64,000 nucleotides of DNA from Herbidospora cretacea (GCF_001570605.1 NZ_BBXG01000015.1:124001-188000); one strand, 5' to 3'. Counted from the first letter of the stretch, positions 46,482-55,420 are shown. A program made the numbers and translations. Notes: generated by a model not told the origin, from the sequence alone.

Positions 46482-47873
46482 TTAGTCCGCTGCGAGTGCC
46501 TCCGCGATGCGCTGACGTGCGATGGCGTCTTGTCCGGCGACGCACTTGGCATAGATCCGGAGCAGGACTTCCACGCTGTGGCCTGCCCACTGGGCTACCT
46601 GGGTCGCTGGGACGCCTGCGTTGAGCCAGGTGGAGACGCAGGCGTGGCGGAGGTCGTAGGGGCGCTTGGCCAGGGCCGAATCGGCCTGGGCCGGAGTCAG
46701 GGCTTGCGTACGGGCTGCGCTCCACGCTCGCCGATAGGTGACTTGCGACAGTTCGTTGCCGCGCACGCCGAAGAAGATGCGGTTGTCCGGCCCGTTCGGA
46801 AACTCGGTCAGATGCGCGCGGAGGATCGCGGTGAGGGCGGGCGGCGTCGGAACGGTCCTTGAATGGCCGTCGGGGCGGTGTTTGAGCGAGCGCTCTTCTC
46901 GGATTGTGCGTGTGTCGGTCCACTCTCGCCCGGCGTAGGGGGCGGCCTTTCTGAAGTGGAGTTCGCCCCAGCCTTCCTCCTCTCCCTCTTCGAGGTCGGG
47001 GAGGATCACGTTGTCGGTGCGGAGATTTACCGCTTCCTCGGGACGCAGGCCCGCGTAGTACATGACCGCGAAGAACGCCACCAGGCGAGGACCGCTCGGC
47101 TGCTGTTGGCGAACGGCGTCCAGGAGTTTGCGGGCCTGGGCGTGATTGATCACGCTGGCTCGGTCGACTTCGTAGGTGCTCTTCGGGGGTTTCCAGTTGA
47201 GGGTCTTGAGTGGGTTAATGTCCAACAGTTTCAGTTCCACCGCGTAGTCGAGGGCGTTGGAGACGATCAGGCGGTGCTTTCTCACGGTGTTCGGTGCGGC
47301 GCGGGTGCCGGCCACGGTGGACGTCGCCTTGTCGAGTACGTCACGCATGAGACCTGAGTCGGTCAGGGCTGATATCGGCTTGCTGTGGTCGGCCAGCCAC
47401 TTCAGCGTGGCCGCCACGTCGCCGGTCGCGGTCTCCCGCTGCTGGGTGTTGAAGGCATAGCGGTGGAGCGCCGAACGGAGGGCTTTGTCGTCCGGCTTGC
47501 CCTTCTGCGTCGTGTACATGGCGGGCGTGGCGGCCGTCAGCGCACGGGCGATGACCTGCCGGTAGTTGGCCGATGCGCCTTTCCACTTCATGTCGACGTA
47601 CTTGCAGAGGAAGGCGTACCAGGTCATTTCCTGCGTCCGCGTCCGGCTCCAGGAAACCGGCTCTCCGGTCACCAGACTGAACGCCTCTCCATTGCGCGCC
47701 GCAGTGATCAGGCTGCTTCGGTAGGTCTCGGCCTGCGCCGCCAGCGGAAAGGACTTCCGCCAGATCTTTCGTCCGTCCGTCTGCCACTGGACTCGGTAGG
47801 ACGTGGCCTTTCCTGCCGGGTTCTTCCTGACCTCGGTCTTGAAGACGCGGACCTTGTACGTGGTGTCGGTCAT
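46482..47873 (-). CDS. Tyrosine recombinase/integrase of the AICE
   Basis: A 463-residue site-specific recombinase. The N-terminal part has an arm/core-binding layout (SYRVQWQTDGRKIWRKSF; VDMKWKGASANYRQVIARAL). The catalytic domain has Arg in YYAGLRPEEAVNLR (near residue 277), PYDLRHACVSTWL (with Tyr in the first His position, as in many actinobacterial integrases), AGHSVEVLLRIY and the nucleophile Tyr in IYAK. Its stop lies toward the tRNA. The start overlaps the excisionase stop by one base. It integrates and, with Xis, excises the element. Confidence 0.93.
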   Translation of the reverse strand: MTDTTYKVRVFKTEVRKNPAGKATSYRVQWQTDGRKIWRKSFPLAAQAETYRSSLITAARNGEAFSLVTGEPVSWSRTRTQEMTWYAFLCKYVDMKWKGASANYRQVIARALTAATPAMYTTQKGKPDDKALRSALHRYAFNTQQRETATGDVAATLKWLADHSKPISALTDSGLMRDVLDKATSTVAGTRAAPNTVRKHRLIVSNALDYAVELKLLDINPLKTLNWKPPKSTYEVDRASVINHAQARKLLDAVRQQQPSGPRLVAFFAVMYYAGLRPEEAVNLRTDNVILPDLEEGEEEGWGELHFRKAAPYAGREWTDTRTIREERSLKHRPDGHSRTVPTPPALTAILRAHLTEFPNGPDNRIFFGVRGNELSQVTYRRAWSAARTQALTPAQADSALAKRPYDLRHACVSTWLNAGVPATQVAQWAGHSVEVLLRIYAKCVAGQDAIARQRIAEALAAD

Positions 47874-48052
47874 CAGGCGTTGTCCTCTCGGGTGTCGAGC
47901 CAGCGGTCCAGGTCGGCACGGCGGATGCGCAGGTCACCGTTGGGGAGCTTGAGGCACTTGGGGGCGCGGCCCTTGGCGCGCCAGTCGTAGAAGGTCGAGC
48001 GGCTGATCTGGAGTTCGTCGCACAGGTCGGCCAGCGTGAGCATGCGAGGCAT
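47873..48052 (-). CDS. xis: Excisionase (AlpA/MerR-like helix-turn-helix)
   Basis: A 59-residue protein. MLTLADLCDELQISRSTFYDW is a helix-turn-helix of the excisionase (AlpA) family, and LPNGDLRIRRADLDRWL the conserved second half. It directs the integrase toward excision. The ATG at 48052 has GAGGAG eight bases upstream; a second ATG nine bases on is possible. Its stop overlaps the integrase start, the usual xis-int order. Confidence 0.9.
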   Translation of the reverse strand: MPRMLTLADLCDELQISRSTFYDWRAKGRAPKCLKLPNGDLRIRRADLDRWLDTREDNA

Positions 48053-48064
48053 CAGGGCGGCTCC

Positions 48065-49609
48065 TCAGGCGGTGCGGTGCAGGTCAGGGTGCACGGCGTA
48101 GCGGGGTGAGGGGTTGCCCCTGCTCGTGGTCGGGTCGGGTTCGCGGCGGATCCAGCCGGACTGCTCCAGCAGGTCGAAGGCGGGGTCCAGGTCGGCGGCC
48201 TTCTTGAACTTGCGCTGGAGCGCGCGGTGGGCGTCGCGGCGGGTGAAGTGTTCTGGCCTGGCCTTGGTCAGCCAGGCGTGGACGGTGCGGGCGGCCTCGA
48301 CGCCGGGGTCCTGGCCCATGGCGTCGAAGGTGGCCAGGGCATGGGCGGTGAAGTACTCGCCCAGTTCGATGGCGGCGGTCATGGTGTCGGCGGCGATGGG
48401 CTTTCGCCAGCCGTCGCCGATGTGGGCGGCCAGGTGGAGCAGGCCGGCGATTCGGGCGACCGCGCCGTCGAACTTGGCGGCCCAGTCGCTGATGTGGGCC
48501 AGGTCTCCGGCGTCGGGGCGGAGCCGGGGTTCCGTGCGCTCCCGTTGAGCACGGAACAGGTCGGCCGCCTCGGGCGACAGGACCAGGCGGGCGGGGTCCT
48601 GCCAGCCGTACATCTCGGTGACGAGTCGTCCCAGGCTGGCCGCGTACTCCGCCGCGACCTGTTCGGGGACGGCGGGCGGATCGATCAGCCGATAGCCGAC
48701 GTTGCTGGTCGGCAGGCTGTAGAGGATGCGCCCGAGCAGGCCCTTGCCGCGAAAGCCTGGTGAGCTCGCGATCTCGGTCACGATGTCGGGCTGGACGGCC
48801 AGGCCCAGCGTGAGCGCAGCATGGTCGACGCGCTCCCGGCGGCTCCGCCGGTCGACGATAAGCAGGTCGCCCGCGTGGCCCTTGAGGAACAGGTCCAGGT
48901 TCGCGACACCGGAGTACCGACCGGCCAGGGTGGCGAAGATGCCGCCCTCGGCCGACAGCACCGCCAGCCGCCCGCCCTGCTCGGCAAGCAGAGACGCAGC
49001 TGCTTCCGGCGTGATGTCATCGGCGATCAGGCGCGGTTCAGCTGGCACCGTGATGCTATCGACGGCCAGGGCGGCGCTGGTCGCCTCAGCGAGGGCATCC
49101 CCGGCAGAGTCGCCGCGTGCTGAGGCAGCCATGCGGGCGGCCTTGTCGGCGGACTCTTGGGCGACCTTGCGCGCCAGCTCGGCCTCAGTGATGAGTGGGC
49201 GGACCTGTTCCTGAAGTGCCCGCTCGGCGGCCTGGAGGGGCGCGACGATCGCCCGGAAGACCGGCGACTTGCGCGAGCCCGGCGGCATGGCGACGACCAC
49301 GAACAGGTTGACCGGCTCGCACCAGCTTCCCCGGACGTTGACCAGCGCCCGCCCTCCGGCGGCCGTCGACAGCGCGGCGAGCACGATGCACCCGGCCAGG
49401 TCCACCGGCGTCTGTGTCTCCTCGGCCAGGGCGGCGGTGAACTCGCCAGCCCAGGCTGGGAGAGCGTGAGCGGGGAAGGCCGGCAACGTGCCGCGCGCAG
49501 CCAGCGGGACCGGGGTGTCCCAAGGTTGGGCGTGCATCGCGGTGAGCACCTGGTCGGCGTTGAGCGTGGAGAGCAGGGCCGTTGCGCGCTCTGCGGGTGC
49601 GTTGGTCAT
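48065..49609 (-). CDS. DUF3987-type replication protein
   Basis: A 514-residue protein of the DUF3987 family, which accompanies prim-pol proteins on mobile elements. FVVVAMPPGSRKSPVFRAIVAPL contains a P-loop-like GSRKS sequence, and LAVLSAEGGIFATLAGRY and DRRSRRERVDHAALTLGLAVQPD match the family's helicase-like core. The last 80 residues resemble a winged helix (TRRDAHRALQRKFKK). It probably unwinds DNA or assists initiation of element replication. Its start overlaps the primase stop by four bases. Confidence 0.82.
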   Translation of the reverse strand: MTNAPAERATALLSTLNADQVLTAMHAQPWDTPVPLAARGTLPAFPAHALPAWAGEFTAALAEETQTPVDLAGCIVLAALSTAAGGRALVNVRGSWCEPVNLFVVVAMPPGSRKSPVFRAIVAPLQAAERALQEQVRPLITEAELARKVAQESADKAARMAASARGDSAGDALAEATSAALAVDSITVPAEPRLIADDITPEAAASLLAEQGGRLAVLSAEGGIFATLAGRYSGVANLDLFLKGHAGDLLIVDRRSRRERVDHAALTLGLAVQPDIVTEIASSPGFRGKGLLGRILYSLPTSNVGYRLIDPPAVPEQVAAEYAASLGRLVTEMYGWQDPARLVLSPEAADLFRAQRERTEPRLRPDAGDLAHISDWAAKFDGAVARIAGLLHLAAHIGDGWRKPIAADTMTAAIELGEYFTAHALATFDAMGQDPGVEAARTVHAWLTKARPEHFTRRDAHRALQRKFKKAADLDPAFDLLEQSGWIRREPDPTTSRGNPSPRYAVHPDLHRTA

Positions 49610-50487
49610 CGTGCGTCCCGGCGTGGCTGGCGGACTCCGGCGGTCAGGCCGGAACGGATGGTCGTGGCGGCTTCGTGCGCGGGCAGGCCGATGGTCTCGG
49701 CGGCCTCCTGGAGCGCGGACTCGACCAGGTGGCGCGGGAGCAGGCGGTTCGCGATGAGCTGGCCCAGGGCGAACGCGGCCTGATTGAGCGTGCTGTTGCG
49801 GGATCCGGGTCCAGCGCTGAACAGGCGTTCGGTCTCTCCGTGCAGGGCACGCCAGGCGTAGCGGGTCGCCTGATCACCTCCTAGGGCCGTCGGCGTGCTG
49901 CGAAGGCCGGTCGGCCTGTCGGTGAGTCGCGCGGTCAACCAGGCCGGGAGCGTGGCTGGGGCGATGGCGTTGGTCACCTCGTATTCGCCGGTCTCGCCCG
50001 TCGTCGGGACTCGGCTACCAGGGCCGACCACGTAGCCGCCGTTGGCGCGGGTGTCGATGAGCCAGCCCAGCCGTCCGGCGGTGTTGCCGAGACTGAGACC
50101 GGTGGGTGCGGTGAAGTACAGGTGCGTTCCTCCGTTGCGGGTGCGGACGGTGAAGGTGTCGAACGGGAGCGGCTGACCGGCTCGCTCGCAGAGCAGGGCC
50201 AGGGCGTCGGCGCCGTCGGTGACGCCGGGTTCGTCGAACGGCTCCGGCGGCACAGCGCCGGGCTTCGGCCGGTCCAGGTCGACGACCACGAGCCGGGACG
50301 GGCCGCAGGCGATGCCGATGTTGAACGGGTTCGCGTCCCAGCACCGGGCGATCAGGTCGCGGTCGGTGGTGGCGTGCTTCTCCCATGCGGTGAAGCCGCG
50401 GAGCGGCGTCTTCGCGTTCGGAGTGAGCGGGAAGACGTGCCAACCGTGCGAAGCGGCGGCGAGCGCGTAGACGTGACGGCTGTTCAT
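49606..50487 (-). CDS. Bifunctional DNA primase/polymerase (prim-pol)
   Basis: A 293-residue prim-pol protein. HGWHVFPLTPNAKTPLRGF, NIGIACGPSRLVVVDLDRP (metal-binding acidic residues), VRTRNGGTHLYFTAP and NGGYVVGPGS are the family's motifs in order. Prim-pol proteins start replication of one class of AICE (RepPP type). It overlaps the small membrane protein gene upstream and the DUF3987 gene downstream, so these are one operon. Confidence 0.9.
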   Translation of the reverse strand: MNSRHVYALAAASHGWHVFPLTPNAKTPLRGFTAWEKHATTDRDLIARCWDANPFNIGIACGPSRLVVVDLDRPKPGAVPPEPFDEPGVTDGADALALLCERAGQPLPFDTFTVRTRNGGTHLYFTAPTGLSLGNTAGRLGWLIDTRANGGYVVGPGSRVPTTGETGEYEVTNAIAPATLPAWLTARLTDRPTGLRSTPTALGGDQATRYAWRALHGETERLFSAGPGSRNSTLNQAAFALGQLIANRLLPRHLVESALQEAAETIGLPAHEAATTIRSGLTAGVRQPRRDAR

Positions 50488-50696
50488 CGGCTACGACCGA
50501 ACCGGGTCAGATAGACCCAGACCTGCCAGCCCATCCGTTGGCGCAGGCCGGTGCCGTTGCAGGCGCGGCAGTGGCGAGACCGGCGCTTGTTCCGGCACCG
50601 GGCGCAGGGTTTCCAGGGCGACCCGACGCAGAGGCCTATGTAACCGAGCGTGACGACGAACAGGCAGAGGACTAGCAGGGCTATGGCGATGGCCAC
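50484..50696 (-). CDS. Small membrane zinc-knuckle protein
   Basis: A 70-residue protein. The N-terminus is a membrane helix (AIAIALLVLCLFVVTLGYIGL). It is followed by CARCRNKRRSRHCRACNGTG, a DnaJ-like zinc knuckle with two C-x-x-C pairs. The ATG has GGAGCC upstream and the stop overlaps the prim-pol start. AICEs often carry such small genes between transfer and replication genes; the role is unknown. Confidence 0.65.
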   Translation of the reverse strand: MAIAIALLVLCLFVVTLGYIGLCVGSPWKPCARCRNKRRSRHCRACNGTGLRQRMGWQVWVYLTRFGRSR

Positions 50697-50705
50697 AGGT
50701 GGCTC

Positions 50706-50824
50706 CTAGGGATGTTCCCGGGGTGATGCAGATGGGCTGCTAGCGCGCTAGATCACGTACAGGCAGGGCTTTGAGGTGCTAGCAGGGGCGCTAGGTCTAG
50801 CGGGGGTGGCCGCTAGACCTAGCG
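50706..50824. other. CTAG-rich region with long inverted repeat (possible AICE origin)
   Basis: Eight CTAG tetranucleotides occur at 50706, 50740, 50748, 50779, 50791, 50797, 50813 and 50819. The last four lie in a perfect 15-bp inverted repeat, CGCTAGGTCTAGCGG (50789-50803) and CCGCTAGACCTAGCG (50810-50824). CTAG is rare in high-GC genomes. The position between the transfer ATPase and the replication genes fits an origin or operator; the hairpin could also stop the traB message. Confidence 0.6.
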
Positions 50825-50837
50825 GCGAGAGCGACGG

Positions 50838-52964
50838 CTACGAAGCGTCAGATGAGCGGTCGGCGAACGCCTTGGCGACCTCGTCGCGGGTGATCCCGCG
50901 ACGGTTCGCGCCGCGTCCGTCTTCGGTGTTGCCCCAGACCTGGCCGGTGCGGACGCCATAGGGCTTTAGCGCGGTGGTGAGCTGGGCCGCCCGTGCTTCC
51001 GGTTCCAGGTCGGCCCATGGGCCGTAGATCGTCGGGCGCAGTTCGGCCAGCCGCGACACGACGACCTCGTTCCACACCTTCGGCTCGCCGACCACGCCCA
51101 GGATGTCGGCCAGCAGGTCGTAGGCCGGGGCGGTGTCGGCCTCGAACTGGTCGCCCAGGGCGTGGCCGGACAGCGTCCCCGCGTGGACTCGCAGGGCACG
51201 GGCCTTGAGAGCGATCTTCTCGGCGGCCGGCGCGTCGATGTAGACGGACTTGGTGATGCGCGGGGCGTCCCCTTCGCCCGCGTAGTAGCAGATCCCCTTG
51301 TCGGAGAAGCTGAACATGGTCGCGCGGATGCCGTTCTTGTGCGCGGACGTGCCGAGAACCATGTCGTTCTCGGTGTGGCCCATCACCTTGAGACACAGGC
51401 GAAGGACCGCATTCGCGCTGATGCCGGTCGGGAGCGACTTCGCATCCGGGCGCTGGGTTGCGACGATCAGGACGATCCCCAACGCTGGGCCGCGCTTGAC
51501 CAGGTCGGTGCAGATGGACTCGAACTCGTCGCCGTACTTGGCGTGCTCGAACCAGACCTGGCACTCGTCGACGGCGATCACGATCGGGTGCAGCCCAAGG
51601 CTCTTGTTGCTGGCCAGTTCCGGCGTGACCTTCGACTCGGGGCAGACGTCCTTGGGCAGATTCCTGATGACCTTGGCGCGGCGGCGAAGCTCCTCCTTGA
51701 GCGCCCGCATGTCGGAGATCGCGTATGCGATGTCCTCGTCTTCCTCCCCGGCGCGGTACCGGTGGGCGACCGACTCCAGCGGCGACAGGTCGCCGGTGCC
51801 TTTGAGGTCGTACAGGTGCAGTTCGGCACGCGGGTCCAACGCCGCGATGAGGCACAGCAGGCGGAGCAGGAACGTCTTGCCCATACGCGGGATCGAGCCG
51901 ATGATCACCGAGACGAACATCAGGGTGATGGAGGCGAACCGTCCCCGCTGGTCGGTGCCGAACGGCTGAGCCTTGAACAGGTCGACCGCGCCCGACTTGA
52001 GTAGCGGCCAGGCCGGCTGCTTGGCCTTGTTCATGTCCTGGTCGCCGACGAACAGGACCATCCGGCCGGTGTGCTGGTCTGGAACGGCCTCCGGCCACAC
52101 GCAGCCCAGCGGGCGGCGCAGGCCGGACGCGAGCTTCTCCCGCCGGTCCATCACCTCGGCGACCGTGACGCCGTAGGGCAGGTCCAGGTCTGCCCGGTAG
52201 CCGGTGCCGCCGTCACGGGTGATCGGGGCGACGAAGTTGATCCCCGACCCGCCACGGGCGAGAGCTTGGTTGATGGCGGGCACACCCAGCGCGCCCAGGG
52301 CGCGGATCACGATGTCGCTGCTCAGCTTCTCGTGTGCGGTCGGCACGACCGCCCGATCGATCAACGGCCGGTCCGCCGGACGACCGGCGACGCCCAGGAC
52401 GACCACCAGGACCACCAGCGCGCACAACTGAGCTCCCGGCGGGGCGAACGCGACCACCAGCCCGGCGGGCACGACGACGCCGAGCGCGAGAAGCGCGATC
52501 ACCACGCGCAGCCGGACGCGGGCGTCCCGCTGGCGCGACAGCTTGAGGTAGGCCTCGGCGTCGGCCCGGCGGACCGCGTCCAGGCGGACGGGCCGCCCTT
52601 CGAGGTCGAACGTCCAGGACAACGAGCTGTTGACGACGCGGGCCAGGCCGACCGGGGCGCGCATGGCCAGCCGTCCGGCGTACTTCGGTGACCGGGTGAC
52701 GTGGTACCCGGCCACGTAGGTGTAGTGGGCCGCGACCCACTTGATGGTCGCGGTACGTTCCGGTCCCGACCGCATCCATGACGGGACGATCGGGCGGCGG
52801 TCCTTCGACCGCTCGGCCAGGGCGGTCAGCCAGTCCGGGCCGTCCGCGTCGGGCCGGTCGACGCGGACGACGACGCCCTCGACCGGTCGGTCTTCAGCAG
52901 CCGCCCGGCGTTCCCGGGCGGCGTCGATCGGGACAACATCAGCAGTGGGCTCGTGATCCGTCAT
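50838..52964 (-). CDS. FtsK/SpoIIIE-type conjugal transfer ATPase (TraB/TraSA-like)
   Basis: A 708-residue DNA translocase. Two membrane helices (near 149-190) precede the motor domain. Walker A is GSIPRMGKT, Walker B is HPIVIAVDECQVWF, and GPALGIVLIVATQRPDAKSLP is the FtsK/SpoIIIE sensor stretch. AICEs transfer double-stranded DNA between mycelia with a single FtsK-like pump of this kind. The C-terminal 60 residues end with a winged-helix-like segment (RRGITRDEVAKAF) that may read specific DNA repeats. It overlaps the DUF2637 gene by four bases. Confidence 0.9.
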   Translation of the reverse strand: MTDHEPTADVVPIDAARERRAAAEDRPVEGVVVRVDRPDADGPDWLTALAERSKDRRPIVPSWMRSGPERTATIKWVAAHYTYVAGYHVTRSPKYAGRLAMRAPVGLARVVNSSLSWTFDLEGRPVRLDAVRRADAEAYLKLSRQRDARVRLRVVIALLALGVVVPAGLVVAFAPPGAQLCALVVLVVVLGVAGRPADRPLIDRAVVPTAHEKLSSDIVIRALGALGVPAINQALARGGSGINFVAPITRDGGTGYRADLDLPYGVTVAEVMDRREKLASGLRRPLGCVWPEAVPDQHTGRMVLFVGDQDMNKAKQPAWPLLKSGAVDLFKAQPFGTDQRGRFASITLMFVSVIIGSIPRMGKTFLLRLLCLIAALDPRAELHLYDLKGTGDLSPLESVAHRYRAGEEDEDIAYAISDMRALKEELRRRAKVIRNLPKDVCPESKVTPELASNKSLGLHPIVIAVDECQVWFEHAKYGDEFESICTDLVKRGPALGIVLIVATQRPDAKSLPTGISANAVLRLCLKVMGHTENDMVLGTSAHKNGIRATMFSFSDKGICYYAGEGDAPRITKSVYIDAPAAEKIALKARALRVHAGTLSGHALGDQFEADTAPAYDLLADILGVVGEPKVWNEVVVSRLAELRPTIYGPWADLEPEARAAQLTTALKPYGVRTGQVWGNTEDGRGANRRGITRDEVAKAFADRSSDAS

Positions 52965-53851
52965 GAGGTCACCTCGTGAGCCTTGAAGCGGGCGGAACGG
53001 CGGGGAGGTGTCTCGGACCGGAGGCGGGCGAGCAGCGCCCCCGCCCGGTCGGTGGAAATGGACTGGCCGGTCTCGCGGACCGCGTCCCGGAGCCGGTCAC
53101 GAGTGAGCGGCGTACCGACGGCGTCGTGGTCGGCGAGGATCTGCCAACCGAGCGGCATGAGGTCGTCGACATCAGCCCGGCGGCCGGTCGGCGGAACAGG
53201 AACCACGGCCGGACCTGCGGCGGGCGTGAGCTCACCGAGCCGGTAAAGCGCCCGCTCGCGACGGCTCGCCTTGAACCGCCACAGGCGGCCATACCGGTCG
53301 TGCAGATCGATCGTGGCCAGGACGCGCTCACGCTCACGGTCGAGCGCATCCCCATAGCTGCGGATCTCCCAGAGCACCATGCGCCGCCAGAGCAGGCCGG
53401 TCGAGATCGGAGCCAGCACCCAGCGAGAACTCCGGATGCGGTCCATCCGCGCCGGGTTGGCCAGGTTGGCGCGCTTGCGGATGACGTGGGCGCCCACCTC
53501 GACGGCGACCACCCACAGCAGCGGTAGCACCGCGTGGGCGACCATGCCGAACACGTCGGCCTGCGTGGCGACGTTCAGATAGACGGTGGCGGCGGTGAGC
53601 GTCCACGGAATCAGGCGCAACCAGCGCACCCGCATGTCCAGCCGGGCAAGGACGATGTCCAGCGCGGCGAACACTCCGATCCCGAGGTCGACACCGAGCG
53701 GAAGTAGGAAGGCCAGACGGCCGAAGGCCGGTTCGGCGGCCTGTGCCACGGTGGCGAAGGAGATGACGAATCCGATGAGGCCCAGCGCACCGACCGCCGC
53801 CGTCACGACGGAGACGGCCGTGTGCTCGCCTTCGGTGAGCGGGCGAGTCAT
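52961..53851 (-). CDS. SpdB-like spread protein (DUF2637)
   Basis: A 296-residue protein with four membrane helices in the first 140 residues (for example VVTAAVGALGLIGFVISFA and LTAATVYLNVATQADVFG), the pattern of DUF2637 proteins of actinomycete plasmids and AICEs. These help spread transferred DNA through the mycelium. The C-terminal part is soluble, with a winged-helix-like end (LTRDRLRDAVRETGQSISTDRAGALLARL). ATG 53851 follows GGAGGGAG and overlaps the stop of the gene upstream. Confidence 0.82.
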   Translation of the reverse strand: MTRPLTEGEHTAVSVVTAAVGALGLIGFVISFATVAQAAEPAFGRLAFLLPLGVDLGIGVFAALDIVLARLDMRVRWLRLIPWTLTAATVYLNVATQADVFGMVAHAVLPLLWVVAVEVGAHVIRKRANLANPARMDRIRSSRWVLAPISTGLLWRRMVLWEIRSYGDALDRERERVLATIDLHDRYGRLWRFKASRRERALYRLGELTPAAGPAVVPVPPTGRRADVDDLMPLGWQILADHDAVGTPLTRDRLRDAVRETGQSISTDRAGALLARLRSETPPRRSARFKAHEVTS

Positions 53852-54021
53852 CGGTTCCGGCTCCCTCCGCAGCGAGGGCATTCGGGTTTGGCGCACTCGC
53901 GCCCCAGGTCTCTTGACCAGAAGTGGGCCATCAGTTCCCAGGACCCACCGAGCTTGCGCTGATCATTGAGCAGTTGGCGGGCCTTGATGCGGGCGATGAG
54001 GCCACGCAGACGAACGAACAC
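53848..54021 (-). CDS. Small AICE protein with zinc-binding tail
   Basis: A 57-residue protein: a basic helix (FVRLRGLIARIKARQLLND), then RECAKPECPRCGGSRNR with three cysteines. GTG at 54021 has GGAGG upstream. Its stop overlaps the DUF2637 start (ATGA), which supports a real gene. Similar mini-proteins occur in transfer regions of actinomycete elements. Confidence 0.6.
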   Translation of the reverse strand: MFVRLRGLIARIKARQLLNDQRKLGGSWELMAHFWSRDLGRECAKPECPRCGGSRNR

Positions 54022-54029
54022 GGAGCCTC

Positions 54030-54194
54030 CTATCGGCCGGACTGGGAGCGGACGAGGACGCGGCAGGACCGGCAGCCGGCCACGCAGCGCATGGCGTGCA
54101 TGACGCACATTTGGATCTGCGGGTACGGGGTGCCGCATCGGCAGCCAAGGGCTGAACCGTGGCGGTGTCCGCAGTCGGGACAGGCGAAGCGCAT
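54030..54194 (-). CDS. Small zinc-ribbon protein (AICE)
   Basis: A 54-residue protein rich in cysteine and histidine: MRFACPDCGHRHGSALGCRC, then MCVMHAMRC and CRSCR. It can bind one or two zinc ions. It is spaced 8 bp before the next gene and 1 bp after the one upstream, so it belongs to the same operon. Function unknown. Confidence 0.6.
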   Translation of the reverse strand: MRFACPDCGHRHGSALGCRCGTPYPQIQMCVMHAMRCVAGCRSCRVLVRSQSGR

Positions 54195-54195
54195 G

Positions 54196-54444
54196 TCAGC
54201 CCTCGATCCCGCTGACGGTCGTCCACGCGCCGGACTCCCGCAGTTTGTCCATCGCCTCGGCGACGGCGAGAGCGTTGCAGGAGGAACAGATGGCGGGAGT
54301 CGGAGCCTCGTCACCGGGCTCGCACTCTTCAGCGCCGTCGCAGACAAGGCAGATCCACTGGACGCCAGCGAAGGCGTCGTCCCGTCCGAAGTCGAGCTCG
54401 ACGCGCAGGACGGGAAGGTTGGGCAGGTTGGACCCGTAGGTCAT
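54196..54444 (-). CDS. Small zinc-ribbon-like protein (AICE)
   Basis: An 82-residue acidic protein with CLVCDGAEEC and CSSCNA pairs. It is the first gene of the minus-strand transfer operon and is divergent from the GntR regulator across 217 bp holding three GTACGTAC sites. No function can be assigned. Confidence 0.6.
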   Translation of the reverse strand: MTYGSNLPNLPVLRVELDFGRDDAFAGVQWICLVCDGAEECEPGDEAPTPAICSSCNALAVAEAMDKLRESGAWTTVSGIEG

Positions 54445-54547
54445 GATGAGTACACCTCTCTAAAGGGGTGCCGGGGTGCGGATCTGGTTTGGCGACTTGG
54501 GCCGCGTCCCGGCTTTTCTGTGTTCGGAGGCAAGTCCGCTTGTACGT

Positions 54548-54628
54548 TGAGTACGTACTCACCTCTGTGTACGTACAGTGCTACCCAGCGTGACCAATGT
54601 CAAGCAGGTTGGTACGGTGAGTACGTAC
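54548..54628. promoter_or_regulatory. GntR (KorSA-like) operator cluster
   Basis: The octamer GTACGTAC occurs three times: within the perfect palindrome TGAGTACGTACTCA (54548-54561), within TGTACGTACA (54568-54577), and in GGTGAGTACGTACACC (54617-54632). The first two centres are 18 bp apart. They lie between the divergent transfer operon and the GntR gene. Confidence 0.8.
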
Positions 54629-54661
54629 ACCGACACAGAGAGTTGAGAGGGGTGCGCCAAC

Positions 54662-55420
54662 GTGCCTGCGGGAGCGGACACACGCGCGCTGTACGAGCGC
54701 GTCGCAGACGACCTCAGAGCCGCCATCGTGCGCGGCGAGTTGAAGCCCGGGGACAACGTCCCCGCAGAACAAGAACTGGCGGCAAACCACCAGGTCAGCC
54801 GCCAGACCGTACGCCAGGCCTTGCAGCAGCTCACGAACGAGGGGCTGCTTTCCAGTGGACGGGGCCGCGGGCGTGTCGTCCGCTCACAGACCCGTCTGCG
54901 CTGGCAGTTGTCCAGCTTCGAGAGCACCGCCCGCCACAACGCGGACGGCGACGCGTGGAACAACGACGTCCGCAACCAGGGGCACGAACCCCGCCAAGAG
55001 GTCACAGTCGGTATCGACACGCCGTCGGCCAAGGTCGCCCAGCGGCTCGGCGTCAGCGAAGACGACCTTGTCGTGGTGCGTCGGCGTGTCCGTTACGTCG
55101 ACGACATGCCGTTCCAGCTCTCAGACAGCTACTTCCCGATGGACATCGCCCAGGGAACCGTGCTGATGAAGCCCGGCGACATCGCCGTCCCCGGCGGGAT
55201 CCTGTCGTCGATCGGGCACCCGCAGGTGAAGACGCTCGACGAGATCCAGGTCAGGATGCCGACCAAGGACGAGACCACTCGCCTTGGCCTGCCCGCCGGA
55301 ACACCCATCGCGGAGCACACCCGGACCGGCTACGATGCGGACGGCCGACCGGTCCGGGTCATGGTCTCGGTGCTCCCCGGTGACCGACACGTGTTGGTGT
55401 ACGAGCTGGACGCCACGTGA
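54662..55420 (+). CDS. GntR/HutC-family regulator of the AICE
   Basis: A 252-residue repressor. The winged helix (YERVADDLRAAIVRGELKPGD, VPAEQELAANHQVSRQTVRQAL) is GntR-type, and the C-terminal 160 residues form a UTRA ligand domain (DLVVVRRRVRYVDDMPFQLSDSYFP). In pSAM2 the GntR protein KorSA represses the activator of replication and transfer. The three GTACGTAC sites upstream are its probable targets. GTG 54662 has GAGAGGGG upstream. The stop overlaps the next gene's start. Confidence 0.9.
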   Translation: MPAGADTRALYERVADDLRAAIVRGELKPGDNVPAEQELAANHQVSRQTVRQALQQLTNEGLLSSGRGRGRVVRSQTRLRWQLSSFESTARHNADGDAWNNDVRNQGHEPRQEVTVGIDTPSAKVAQRLGVSEDDLVVVRRRVRYVDDMPFQLSDSYFPMDIAQGTVLMKPGDIAVPGGILSSIGHPQVKTLDEIQVRMPTKDETTRLGLPAGTPIAEHTRTGYDADGRPVRVMVSVLPGDRHVLVYELDAT

